A stretch of DNA of 64,000 nucleotides, taken from NCBI GenBank assembly GCA_024529925.1, contig JAFEUB010000896.1:248001-312000 (forward strand), read 5' to 3'. A program made the position numbers and the translations under genes. Of the stretch, positions 39,304 through 54,109 are shown piece after piece; position 1 is the first letter of the stretch; every line of letters starts with the position of its first letter. The DNA is from Ophthalmolycus amberensis. Lineage: Eukaryota; Chordata; Actinopteri; Perciformes; Zoarcidae. The notes beneath the pieces were generated by a model. The model saw only the letters and a program-made list of their open reading frames with translations, did no database searches and had not been told where the DNA came from.

Positions 39304-40850
39304 TAGTGGATGTCCACTGAGCCTGGTAGCTGATGGGCTGCTAAGGGCAGACAGACAAACGCAGAGATTGTGTGGGTGATCTCTGGAGCTGACAGGTGTG
39401 AGAGGTTCTGTGCATCTTTTGTAGGAACATTTTTAATAGATAATGTAATGTGCCAGCACTCAAAGAGGGCTGACACACATTTCATCCTCTGACAGAGAAG
39501 AATGCATTTTTCTTCATTTGTGCCTCTTACCAATGTGGGCATGCACAGCTGTGAAATGTTGTTATGTCTTTTAATAAATTAGTTTCATACCAGCCTCGTA
39601 TCAGGTTCCACACATTGCCACGTGGTTAACGTTGTGAAACGATTCAATAGGTTTGAGCATTTAGATGTTATTTTTTTAAATGATAGCGTTCTAACGTCAC
39701 ATTTACTTTTTGTTTCACACGGAAAACGAACAGCTCCTGGGTGAAAGTCCTGTGTTTGTTTGATCCTTTCCAGCTGCCCTTGTGGACTTCCTCTTTTATT
39801 ATACTGCCGCTAGTCGTTCGGTATACTACGGAACCTTTTCTGACCGGATGCAAAAAGGTGTCGACATTCAATGTATCCGTGGTTTGCAGGAACGTACAAA
39901 ACCAAACATGTTTCCAGGCGACTGGGCTCCATAAAGAGGACGCACTCCCTATGTAAATATGATGGGCTCATTCTGAGCCAGCAAAAACACAATGATTCTT
40001 AGTTTCAGATGATAACACATTAATGAAGATATAATAATGGATATTATATTCAATTTCTGCCAATACATCTTGAAATCTTTATATTGATATTTTTGAAAAT
40101 GAAGCTTAGTGCAAAATTTCACTACACACTGGCAGAGAAAACCAACCAGTATGAAGGCAGCACATTGTTGTAACAGCCACCTGAGCAAACATCAAAGAAT
40201 TTCAAAGTTATTGGGTTTGGTGTAGGCACACAGTGGTAATCCTTGAGATTTAGCAACATCTTTGATGCCGATTCCTGTGGTGTTTATGCACTGCACATCC
40301 AGAGATCTCTCAAGTTTGGTTTTCTGTAGATGGTGCTCTTTTATTTCTTACATTTCTTTTATCTGTTCAGCCAAGGTGACTGCTGCTGCTCATGCTAATA
40401 CCGAAGTCCTCAAGTCGGCACAAGTTCACTCATTAACATGTTTTACTAATAACATGCACATAACAAATTATTATTTGTTTCATTAGGCCTTTATCAATTC
40501 ATTATTAACTACATGTGCAGTTAAGCATACCCAAAAGTGTCACTGATTACATTTTAATCTTTCAATAGCAGGAGAAAACAAGAGCATGGCCAGATCACAG
40601 TTTACAGATGAATGCTTCATCTCACTTAATCCCTCATTTGTGCTTTTTGGTCCCAGCTATGGTGATGCCAAAACCAAAACCCAGTCACAAGCTGTGTCCC
40701 AAATCCACAACACATACTACCTCTAATCATGTGGTGTGTTCACACTCAAAAAGTGACAAAATTAAGTTTACTCAAACCAGTCATGGTGCATATACTAAAA
40801 GTCCTGTGGATGATGGCAAAACAGCAAAATACCTATGTTGAATACACTGA

Positions 40851-40902
40851 TTGTAAGTCGCTTTGGATAAAAGCGTCTGCTAAATGACTGTAATGTAATG
40901 TA
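40851..40902 (+). repeat. Teleost SINE-like 3' tail
   Basis: TTGTAAGTCGCTTTGGATAA followed by AAGCGTCTGCTAAATGACTG and TGTAATGTAATG. This is a widespread conserved tail of fish retroelements (general knowledge). The body upstream was not delimited. Confidence 0.7.
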
Positions 40903-41344
40903 TCCTTTTCTGTTAGTAAAAATATGTTGATTTTTATATATTTTTTATCTATATATTTTATACTTTTATATATTGTATGGCAAACGCAACATTCTAAGAC
41001 ACTTATCGTGTAGTGAGAAGAATTAGTATATAGTATGAAATTGTGACACATTGACAGTATCCCCTTTTCTGCATTTCGCATACCGCTTTGTGTAAAACAT
41101 GTGTTTCTTTCGTTTTCCCTATAGAAGACCAACAATTGGCTCCACCACATTCTTTTCCGCCCACATTATATAAAGCTATTTTGGGAATTGACTGCTTGTT
41201 TTTCATTATTTTTTAAAGATCAGTCAGAGACATGGCATAGTTAAATAAAGATGATCAATTCCTTTGCCTTGTGTTGATTAAATCAATATCTCACAATTAA
41301 AAAGCCATGAGCAAAAACTCACGTTTTGCCATTCTATCTATTAT

Positions 41345-41480
41345 TATTAGTGGTGGAGGTAGAATTCGCACCCTTTATTTAGGTTACAGTAGTTAGCTAT
41401 GTAAAATACTCTATTACAAGTAAAAATCCTGCATTGATGACAAAATGTCACTTCTAAGTAAGAGTGCGTCAGTATTAACA
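41345..41480 (+). repeat. Teleost interspersed repeat, fragment sharing words with 59870-60300
   Basis: AAATACTCTATTACAAGTAA and AAATCCTGCATT correspond to AATACTCGGTTACAAGAAAA and ACTCCTGCATTTG in the longer copy. An AGTGGTGGAGGTAG start is visible at 41349. Confidence 0.6.
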
Positions 41481-44400
41481 AAATGTGCAGTGACCCTGAG
41501 AGCTCAAAACACTGCAAATTCATAAAACACATGCAAATAGACACAACACAAGCAAATTAAGAAACATCGTCACCAACTTTATGACACACAAAAAACATCA
41601 ACTTCATGACACAGCATTTAGAAAAAGAGCTGCAAAAAGATTACATAGACACATGGCTGGGACACGCTTGTGCTGTGTCTGAAATCACATTTGCACTGCA
41701 TACTCAATATGTGTTGATGTGTGAATAAACTAACCATTGTAGCCAGGGATCTTATATTTCTATTAAAGTGTTTATTGCGTTACAGAGCTGTGAATGATGT
41801 CAACACTGCATTGCATTGTGGGAAATGTATGCCAGTATAGTGACCAGTGTTTGCATACTGTAATATATCAGGGGAAGTATGAAATTTATGGCTTCTTGCA
41901 ACGCACATGTTGCCAGATAGATTTTTTTAGTGTGGTGAAGTCTGTGAAGATGTTTCTCCTTTTTCTTGTGTTGAGTCTATTTGCTTGTGTTGTATTCAAT
42001 TACAGTGTGTCGAGCTTTCAGGGCCACTGTAAATATACTTAAGTATCCATTAACTTCCAGAAATGTCCTCTGTGTTCGCTATATCATATTAGAAACAGGT
42101 GTGTGCAAGAATTGAAGTGCCTGTGTTCCTGTGTCACACATTGTGTATGTGCGAGGGATCTTACTTGGCTGCCCTTGATGCAATTTATCATTTTGCTGCA
42201 CCGATACATCAGTCAACAGTCTCCAGCTCCCCTGTAATATGAGGGATATTTGTGGTTTCTGTGAGGCAAACAATTTAATAAATCAGTTCATTGCAGTACG
42301 TTGCTCCTCGGCTTTACACACAAACAACACGCTGCAGCATATAAAGACTCCAAAAGACGGATGAAAAAAAGCAACTAATAAACCGTCTGTAAGGGCTATA
42401 ACTCCACCGTGCATCACAACATTTGTATTCTTGGTACGGTGCTGGAGAAATATGAACCAATAGCTCTAATGGCTAGACTTAACGGCAATTTAAAGAATAA
42501 ATTCCTGCTGCAATTGCTGGTCTACAATCCTTTTTATATATTTAAATGATTTGAAATTAACTGTGCGACTCTCTTCAACATAATAGAGGAACGGGAGATT
42601 AGCTTAATTTAGTGAGTAAATTGATACAAGCAGGAGAACGACAGCCTCATATGCTCAAATGGAAAATAAATATGTTGGATTCTGACTACACATACATACA
42701 CAGTGTTTAACATATTCATTGCAGGCTAATGACAGATTTATAAAAGAACGATAGCTGTGTGTAACAGTTGTGGGTTAGAGTGGCGATGTAAATACAATAC
42801 ATTTTGGTTGCTGAATACATTTCTAAATGCTTTACTTCCAAAAGCTTTTATTCTGTACTTTGTTATGCAGCCATCTCTGAGTGAGTTATGAAATGTGTCA
42901 TCGAGCGGTTATGTAAACACAAAGAACTTGAAAATGGAACTGGTACCAAATGGACCAAGAGCATGACAGACCAGCTTCAATTGATACTGATTACAGTGAC
43001 AGGAGTGGTGTGCACCCAGCTCAGCTCTCTCTAATGGATCTCCCTCCTGCCAGGTGTTTTTGTGTTTAACCTAAAATAATTACTCACGAATGAAACCCTG
43101 CCAGTTGCAAAGAGCCCTTCTGAAGCTCCCCTCACCGTCACTCGTCAATACGAGCTCTAGTAGCAGCAGATCTTCCTGTTACTTAACCAGGTTCAGTATT
43201 CTAATTCATTTCTGATTAAATATCCAAGCTCACTGATTAAACATGATCCGACGTGCTCCTTCCAGAAGCCTTTCTTGAAGCTCTTGATTAGATTTGCCAT
43301 GATAGATTCCCAGCCATGTGGAAAAATGGGGGAAAAATGCTGGATTTCCGCAAGTCATGAATTGCCTTCTGCCAGGGAGATGTAAATCAGTGTAGCAAGC
43401 TAATATTGATGGAGCGTCTTCTGGTTTTATTCCTGGCCTCTGAGATCACCCCTAATGCCCAATGCCGGTGCTTACAGACGCTAAAAGATGGATTACAGGC
43501 AAAAATAAGAGGTGTGAAACAAAGAAATTCAACATCAAAGCTATCAATCACATCCGTCCAATACTGCTTTTTGTGGCACTTATTGTGTTACATACTCTGT
43601 AATTATGGACACAGTTGAATACGAGGCATGTATCTGTTTTGATCCCCATTGACAGTGCTTGTGTTGAGTTAATTGAGCTCATATCCCAGGATGCACGATG
43701 AGAGGCTGTAACATTAGGCGTTTCCTGCATGCAGCTCATTGGGATGCAAGGGCAGTGCTGGCAGAGTAAACTGCGCCTTGGCAGAGATGCTGAGCAGTGG
43801 TGGTGCTGCTGCTGCAGGGACATGACAGCTACAGTCTTCCCAGCCATAAATCCCCCCACACTCCGCAGGGCACACAGCCACACCTGTGTATTAAGTTGAA
43901 AGATAGCTAAATTCAATCCGCCCCGTCGTGCCATGACAGTGGGTGAACTTGGTCGGGTGTAAGACATTTGTGCTGTTTCATCAACAGCCCATTATTTATT
44001 ATGGCTGGCTTTTTTTTTCAGATGCTCAGGAGAGGGGGTGGGGGAGGGGGTAAGTCACTCAGTCTCCACAGAGTCTGAACCCAATTATGCAACCTACTTC
44101 ACTTGTCCCACTCAAAATCAAAGCAGTTTGCTCAAAGCCCAATCCAAACTATGTCAGTCACTGATATAAGAATGTAATATCCTGAATAGACTATGATGAA
44201 TGTTAAGCTTTTCTCTTTTTTTTCCTTCTTGAAAATAAAATAATCAATTACTGACGAATTTATGGATTGTACTTAATCGTTCATGGCGCCTGTTGATATC
44301 AACCACTTGCTGCCGCGGATCAGGACAGGAGGCAAACAGCTTCCTTCAGCAGCTTGCTCCTCTCATTCTGCTCCCCAGCTCAGTGTGATATGACTTTGAT

Positions 44401-44884
44401 TGTCTACTTGCAATTTACCCAGCAACTGCCAGCTCTCTGTCTTTGCCACATCTCATACAGACCTTTTCTCAGATCTCAATGGATTGCCTAGCAACCTTTT
44501 TCCTCAGTAAAAATACCAATCTGTGCAATACGCAGCGCGTGGTGACCAGTATAATTATCATGCAAGGGAGGCTGACCAGAGACCTTAAGACACAATGTAG
44601 GTATAAATATCCCTAAAGACATATGCCGCACTAATTAGACATTTGATAGAAAGAATAATGATTGATGTAAGTATGTCTACGTCATTCCTAGCTCCATTAT
44701 ACCTTGCATGAATTATGAGAGCCACTTCTGGTTATTCCTTTTGCTGAAGCAGTGAGCAGCCTGCTACAGGTGTCGTCCTTTTACTCATAGATTTTTGGGG
44801 AAATGAATGATGTGGGAACACAATCTGTCACAACTGAAACGTAGTATCTGTGAGTCAGCGTTAAGGTAAATAACATATGTGTGC

Positions 44885-45394
44885 AGCAAGATGTTGGAGC
44901 TGTTCCACCAGTCTGTTGTGGCCAGTGCACTGGACTTCGCCGTAGTCTGCTGGGGGAGCAGCATTGGAGCCGGAGACACCAACAGACTTAATAAACTCCA
45001 TCATTGGCTACAAACAACACTATCTGGAACAGGTGGCAGAGAGGAGGACACTAAAGAAACTATTATCCATATTGGATAACCCGGATCACCCTCTCCACCA
45101 CCTACTGCAGGGACAGCGGAGCACTTTCTCCAACAGACTGATCCAGCTCCGCTGTCACAAGGACAGATACAGGAGAACATTCCTGCCCACTGCTATTAGA
45201 CACACAATAAATCACGTCAGGCCAGATCATCCTTCAAATGACAACACCGCTACACGGTTGTTGCCGCTGTTGGCCTTCTTTTGCACTACTGTTTAGTTTA
45301 GTTTTCCTACTTAGTTAATTTAATACCATTCTATTTTATTGTATATACTGTGCATTTTGTCTGCATTTTTTTATTACTTAATGTTCTATGACAT

Positions 45395-45463
<69 letters not shown>
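44885..45463 (+). mobile_element. Rex/CR1-like LINE 3' end followed by TATC repeats
   Basis: Frames here (with one frameshift near 44990) read LFHQSVVASALDFAVVCW, then NRLNKLHHW, LSILDNPDHPLHHLL, and R-RRTFLPTAIR. This is the typical C-terminus of fish Rex1/CR1-type reverse transcriptase polyproteins. A UTR rich in T follows, and then a TATC microsatellite at 45395-45463 acts as the tail. The element is 5'-truncated. Confidence 0.75.
45395..45463. repeat. (TATC)17 microsatellite
   Basis: A near-perfect tetranucleotide run directly after the Rex/CR1-like LINE 3' UTR, probably seeded by the element's tail. Confidence 0.95.
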
Positions 45464-46695
45464 ATTTAGGAAAAGATCCTTCAAGCAAGCCGACCCAATT
45501 GTCATCTAAACTGCAGCTGAATGTGAATCTGGATTAAATACATGGGATGGGCCTTGATGAAGAATTGTCACATTATAGCGCACACTGCAACTATAATCCT
45601 GACGTGAGCTGAACAAGTGAGTGACATTCAGCCTTTAATAGAAACCACACATTACAATACCAGCTTAACTACAGCTCTATTTATCATAATTGATTTGTAT
45701 TTTCAACGCCGACTGTGGCATTGAGGGAGATGGATTCTGGGAGTATTTCAATAGCAGCCATTAACTATGCATCATCCTGGCTTTCAGGTCTCAGCTACGA
45801 GAGAAGAGTGGCTGAAACAGCTGCAATACATTGTTTGTTTTTGTCTTTTCTATTTTGAAAGGAGGCTGGGCAGTCCCTTTCACCAGCTAGTACCAAATGT
45901 GCTTTCAGTCAAGCATCATCCTGCACTGACCCTGTTTTTAGTGCGTCAACATGTCTTTTTCCAATTGTCTTTTGTTGAAGCCCCATTACAGGAAATCAGT
46001 GGAATCAAGGAAAAGCCTCTGTTGCTTATTGGATTTAACCTTCATCCAATAATACTGGCATCCTCATGTGAATTGTGTATTATTATTTCAAAAGATGAAG
46101 ATGTATCTTGTATCAGGATTTTGTTTCTGCATAATGACAATGGGTAAGGGACTGAACCAAACTTATTAGAGGGTGAGAGGAGGTTGTTTTCATTTCTATT
46201 TTGATTGGAGGTAGGGCAGTTAGGAGAGCAGGGGGTGAATCTTACATTTTATTCATCCTAAATTCATACTTTATTTGAACCTTCCTCTAATATTTAGATC
46301 AATTATTTAATGAAAAAGACAGCTGTCACCAGTTCACCACAAAGAACAGCAATTCTGTCTCTGTATGAAGGTCTTATTCATGTCCACAGTGTGGCGCTCA
46401 TTAGCAGTTCCATAAAGACATTAGGGTTTTAATTATGGCACACAATGAAGCGAATTCTACAAATGTTACACTATTTTATAATTATGTGGGGTGGGCATTT
46501 TCAAAGGGTGGGTTCAAAGAACATGCTAATAACCCTGTGAAGCGACTTGCTTTTATTTACAAAGCCCCCCTCCTCACCTCAATCATTTATATATGATGCC
46601 ACTACTGAGTAGATTACTGGTTATACAGGGATAGGCATCTCTTCCCATCACATTGCAGCATAATGGCCTATACTCAAATATAGTGTTAATGTATT
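45464..46695. other. No gene recognised
   Basis: Unique-looking AT-rich DNA between the Rex-like LINE and the Charlie-like hAT element. The 126-residue plus-strand frame at 45767-46147 has no recognisable features and its composition is typical of chance frames. Confidence 0.5.
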
Positions 46696-46703
46696 AACTA
46701 GAG

Positions 46704-47906
46704 CACATGTGTCAAACTCAAGGCCCGCGGGCCGAATCCGGCCCGCCACGTCATTTTACGTGGCCCGCGAATCCGTCAGCAAAAAATTTTTTTTTTTAAT
46801 AATAATTTAATTAATTAAAAGTTAGACTTGAAAATAAAAGTATCCCCATGGTCGAAATTATGAGATAGAAAGTTGAAATTATGAGATAGCATGTTGTCTG
46901 TGTACCGACATTAAAACTATCACAACAGGTGGACAGGAGGGGCAACAGCCCGAAAAGAGGTTTTCCAATGATTGAAAAAGATCGACAAATAATCCCAAAA
47001 TGCCCACGAAGAGAAAAATTGATGCAGAGGGAAGAAAATGTAATGAAAGATGGGAAAGTGAATACATGTTTGTGCTTCAAGGAGAAAAACGGGTCTGTCT
47101 TCTGTGTTATGAGGCAGTGTCGGTGATGAAGGATACAATTCACGTCGGCATTTTGACACCAAACACGGAGCTAAATTTAGCCTCCAAGAAAAACATCAAA
47201 TTGTTCAAGAATTAAACGGCAGACTGCAATCACAGCAGAATATATTTACACAGCTACAGCCCAGTGCATGCTAAAGGTATGTGAGCAGTGCTCCGACCAG
47301 ATACAGACTTTTACAAATGTCAGTTTGTGAAGAAACACCATCGCAGACCGAGTTCATGAACTAGCAGCAATCTAACAACACAGCTCGCTAAGAGACGAGC
47401 AGGTACTCGTCTTCTTCATTAGCTGTTGATGAAAGCACAGACAACACGGATACAGCGCATCTATCCGTGTTTATCAGACCTGACTCTCAGTGAGGAGCTC
47501 TTGGATGTAGCTGCCATGCAGGACGACGACAGGGAGGAACATTAGTGATGCAGAGAGGTGACACAAATAGCTTTGAACAAAGTTAATGTAATAACTTGTG
47601 TTTGATATTTGTCTTTGTTATTTTCTTTAACAGTTTGATCTTTGATAGAGTAATGTGGGTTTCTTAACCCTCAATTAAAATGATTTATGTTATAATAATA
47701 GAAATGTGCTTAAATATATGTTTACATTTATATAACTGCATGTACAATATTTTTACACTTGAATAAACAATAATCAAATGCAGAGAGAGTTATTTCACAA
47801 TATGTTAGGAAGAAGTTAGTTATACAGTCTTACATTTACAACCGGCCCATTGAGGGCAACCGTGATGCTGATGTGGCCCAGAGTGAAAATGAGTTTGACA
47901 CCCCTG
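46704..47906 (+). mobile_element. Internally deleted hAT (Charlie-like) transposon, 1203 bp, with 8-bp TSD
   Basis: Ends: CACATGTGTCAAACTC on the left and the reverse complement of CAGGGGTGTCAAACTC on the right. Perfect 8-bp flanking repeats AACTAGAG lie at 46696-46703 and 47907-47914. Inside are the start of a transposase-like frame and a later fragment near 47425-47520 that reads like DEST-N-DTA-LSVF. Most of the transposase is missing, so this is a dead remnant. The subterminal text about 'ggcccgc' and 'tggcccagagtgaaaatgag' is typical of this very common vertebrate Charlie-type family. Confidence 0.9.
47000..47215 (+). pseudogene. Relic N-terminus of hAT transposase with BED-like zinc finger
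   Basis: A 71-residue frame starts MPTKRKIDAEGRKCNERW and contains the pair VCLLCYEAV, the CxxC half of a BED finger. This resembles the N-terminus of domesticated Charlie-type transposases such as ZBED5 or the C-terminal domain of GTF2IRD2. The H-half of the finger is lost to frameshift or decay, and the frame stops soon after. It lies inside the hAT element at 46704-47906 and is very unlikely to make a functional protein. Confidence 0.75.
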
Positions 47907-47914
47907 AACTAGAG

Positions 47915-51581
<3,667 letters not shown>

Positions 51582-52597
51582 GTATATACTTCAGATAACG
51601 GTCACACACAGTCACAGGGGGAGAGAAAAGCAAGTGAAAGTTATCATCAGGGTCTTGATCGCGAAGGCAAAACAACAGCACGCATGATTATTTATCAGTC
51701 TTGCATTAAGCGCTGTGCTCTTCAGTCTTAACCACCTACGCAGCTGTTTAAGTACAGCAGACAGTTGGTCAGGTTAATACCTCTGATCTTGATGAATGAC
51801 ACTGTTACTGATCATTTACCTACAGGTTATTTTACTATATATTATAATGTAACATCTTGTAAAAAGCACACACATGTAGATATATGAGTGCACAATCAGA
51901 TAATTGGTTGAAGGACACATTTCAAAAACAAAAACAAACAAAAAACCATGAACTACAAGAGTGATTTAAATGGATGGTGAAAAGAAATATCCAAACATCC
52001 CAGTGCGCCGAGATCTGGTGTTTATTTTTCATCTGTTTATTTCTCATTAAATTATATGAATTATAACGTGATCAACATCCCAAATCATTAGGGAAATCAA
52101 AAGTCACCATGTAAATTATGCTTACTGCCGGCAAGATGTAGGCTGTACATTTTATATGACAATTACAGTCCATTATTTTCTGACTTGTCTCTCGTCTTGG
52201 GTAATTTCATTTGGGTTGCTCATTTCTTTGAGATGAAAAACGCAACGCGAGTTAGAGAGAGACCTCTGATTGACAGCGTGATCAGAAAAAGCAGCCGAAA
52301 ACCTTTAAGCTTGGCTGATCTTTCATTTGTTCTGCTACTCAACTGCTTATCATGCTGTTTCCCTGCTAATAGCATTTTGCATTTGATTACTTTACCTGAC
52401 GCAGCAGAGAGCAGATGAGGAGCAGTCGAGGAAATATGTTTAATAAGATTAACAAATCATTAAATTATTAGCCTTAATACTCCTCAAGAGGCAGAGCAGA
52501 ACGTGGAAAGTCATGCTGCTGCTCAGCCTCCTTTGCTAATTGAGGTCATTGAAAGTCAGGTAGGTCAGAAGCTCACTAATCAATACTACTGCACTCC

Positions 52598-52815
52598 TTT
52601 ATTTCCACCGAGAAATTATTTCCACTTTCATTACTCTGGGTCTAGGATGCTCTGCAATAGATTTGTCTCCTTTGCTTCTTTACCAGACCCAGTTCCCTCC
52701 CACACAGCTTTGTGTTTCATCTGAGTGGTCCACTGATTCTGTGCAGCAGACATACAGGAGTTTGGACACAGAGCCTCACAGTGTGCACAGCTCAGTGGTG
52801 GTGGTGGGGGTGGTT
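52598..52815 (-). other. Probable short 3' UTR of the unidentified terminal-exon gene
   Basis: It runs from the TAG stop to a canonical AATAAA on the minus strand at 52603-52598. Placement is inferred from the signal and its distance. Confidence 0.45.
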
Positions 52816-53013
52816 CTAGGGGCAAGGCAGCGCAGGCTCCGAGGGGAGGGGAGCCATTATGCCCGGGCGGTACTTGGCTGGCCGCGGACCTTCCAGCGCC
52901 TGAGTTGGGGGCTCCATGCCCACGTTGAGGTGCAGCGACAGGTGGGCGTGGCAGTAATCCAGAACCGACTGCTCATACCTGTACAACGTCAGAGCACTCA
53001 GCTGCCTCGGTAT
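52816..53013 (-). CDS. Terminal coding exon of an unidentified gene (65 codons plus stop)
   Basis: On the minus strand a strong polypyrimidine tract and TAG acceptor (TTTCTGTTTCTGTCTAG) precede an open frame. It begins IPRQLSALTLYRYEQSVLDY, continues with CHAHLSLHLNVG and ends in a proline-rich tail finishing PSEPALPCP before TAG. The exon is GC-rich compared with the AT-rich surroundings. An AATAAA lies 213 bp beyond the stop, at 52603-52598. The frame cannot start here because no initiator ATG precedes the helical-looking part. The upstream exons must be at higher coordinates, in 53-64 kb or beyond; I could not find them. The product is not recognised. Phase 0 at the acceptor is assumed because it gives the only long open reading. 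Confidence 0.7.
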   Translation of the reverse strand: MPRQLSALTLYRYEQSVLDYCHAHLSLHLNVGMEPPTQALEGPRPAKYRPGIMAPLPSEPALPCP

Positions 53014-53629
53014 CTAGACAGAAACAGAAAGCAGAAAAGAGAAAGGAGAGCAAAAGAGAGTCACGCGTAAGCTTTCTACATCAGCCAAAACAAAGCCTCT
53101 GTTTCAACACTTTTATCTGCTCTTAGAATATTTGGAATTGGCTTAATTTACTTCATGCGGTTATGGCACAGCGTCATCATTAATACAGCCTAGGCAGCTG
53201 ATACAGTGTGCACGCCCCAAGACCTGAAACTCTGTGGTGCTCAAAGACCCAGTTTCAGCTGGAGTGATTTATATGCAAGATGAAAGCCTTAAGCAAGAGT
53301 GCACACATATTTTTTGCCCTCTTTTAAATGGAGTCAAGGTTCCATTTAGAAGAGAGTGCTTATTACATTACAAGCACTTTGCTGATTCAACGACCCCTCT
53401 TAGTTTTACGTGTTGCTGTGGTCTGAATTATGTCAATTAAATGGAATAAAGCTGCATAGTGGCCTGTGCAATATTGATATTAATACCGTAATGTCTATTA
53501 ATGCTTTCACACAAAATATGAATGCACTCCCATTCTGCATTTTGAAATGCACAAAGCAACACAATGCAGTGTATAGAAACATGGCAGGTCATGCAGAGCA
53601 CATGCAGCACTTGATTTCACACGGAGACA

Positions 53630-53664
53630 TACACTGACGTTGAAAAGTTTGGAATCACCCGTTA
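53630..53664 (+). repeat. Short Tc1/mariner-like terminal fragment
   Basis: ACACTGACGTTGAAAAGTTT then GGAATCACCC resembles the fish Tc1-like end 'cgttcaaaagtttggggtcaccc'. Only about 35 bp match, so this is a guess. Confidence 0.35.
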
Positions 53665-53973
53665 TATTGTTTTTCTTCTTTATACGTTGTACTAATATTG
53701 TTGTTTCCTTTGGCTCCCAAGTACCCTTTGATTTTGAATTTGTTTGCAGATTATTATCGAACCATAACAGTGTTTGCAATAGGGCCCTGCCAATTATATG
53801 TTCAGCTGATATTCACTGATTCAATTTGTTCAGAGGACTTTTTACAATCTAAAAGCATGAAAGACTAAAGAGTAGTCCTCTCAGCCATCTAACTGGCCCC
53901 AATCCAGCTTTTGTGGCAAAACCTTTGAATGCTCTGTAAACGAAGCATAGAGACTGCTCGGACTTCAACACAC

Positions 53974-54109
<136 letters not shown>

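Larger units (their letters stand above)
31772..44884. other. Gene-poor stretch, no coding exon recognised
   Basis: AT-rich DNA with a G13 run (37324-37336), a TG microsatellite, and three short interspersed repeats listed separately. Several homeobox-site-like clusters occur (for example TTAATTACTCAATTAGAGAA near 36808). No frame shows family similarity. Confidence 0.5.

Noticed and set aside
39165..39542. 125-residue minus frame with (Thr-His)n
   Set aside because: Driven by the TG/CA microsatellite at 39241-39298.
43548..43967. 139-residue minus-strand frame
   Set aside because: No family motif, no splice-site support and a low-complexity His/Ser stretch; consistent with a chance frame.
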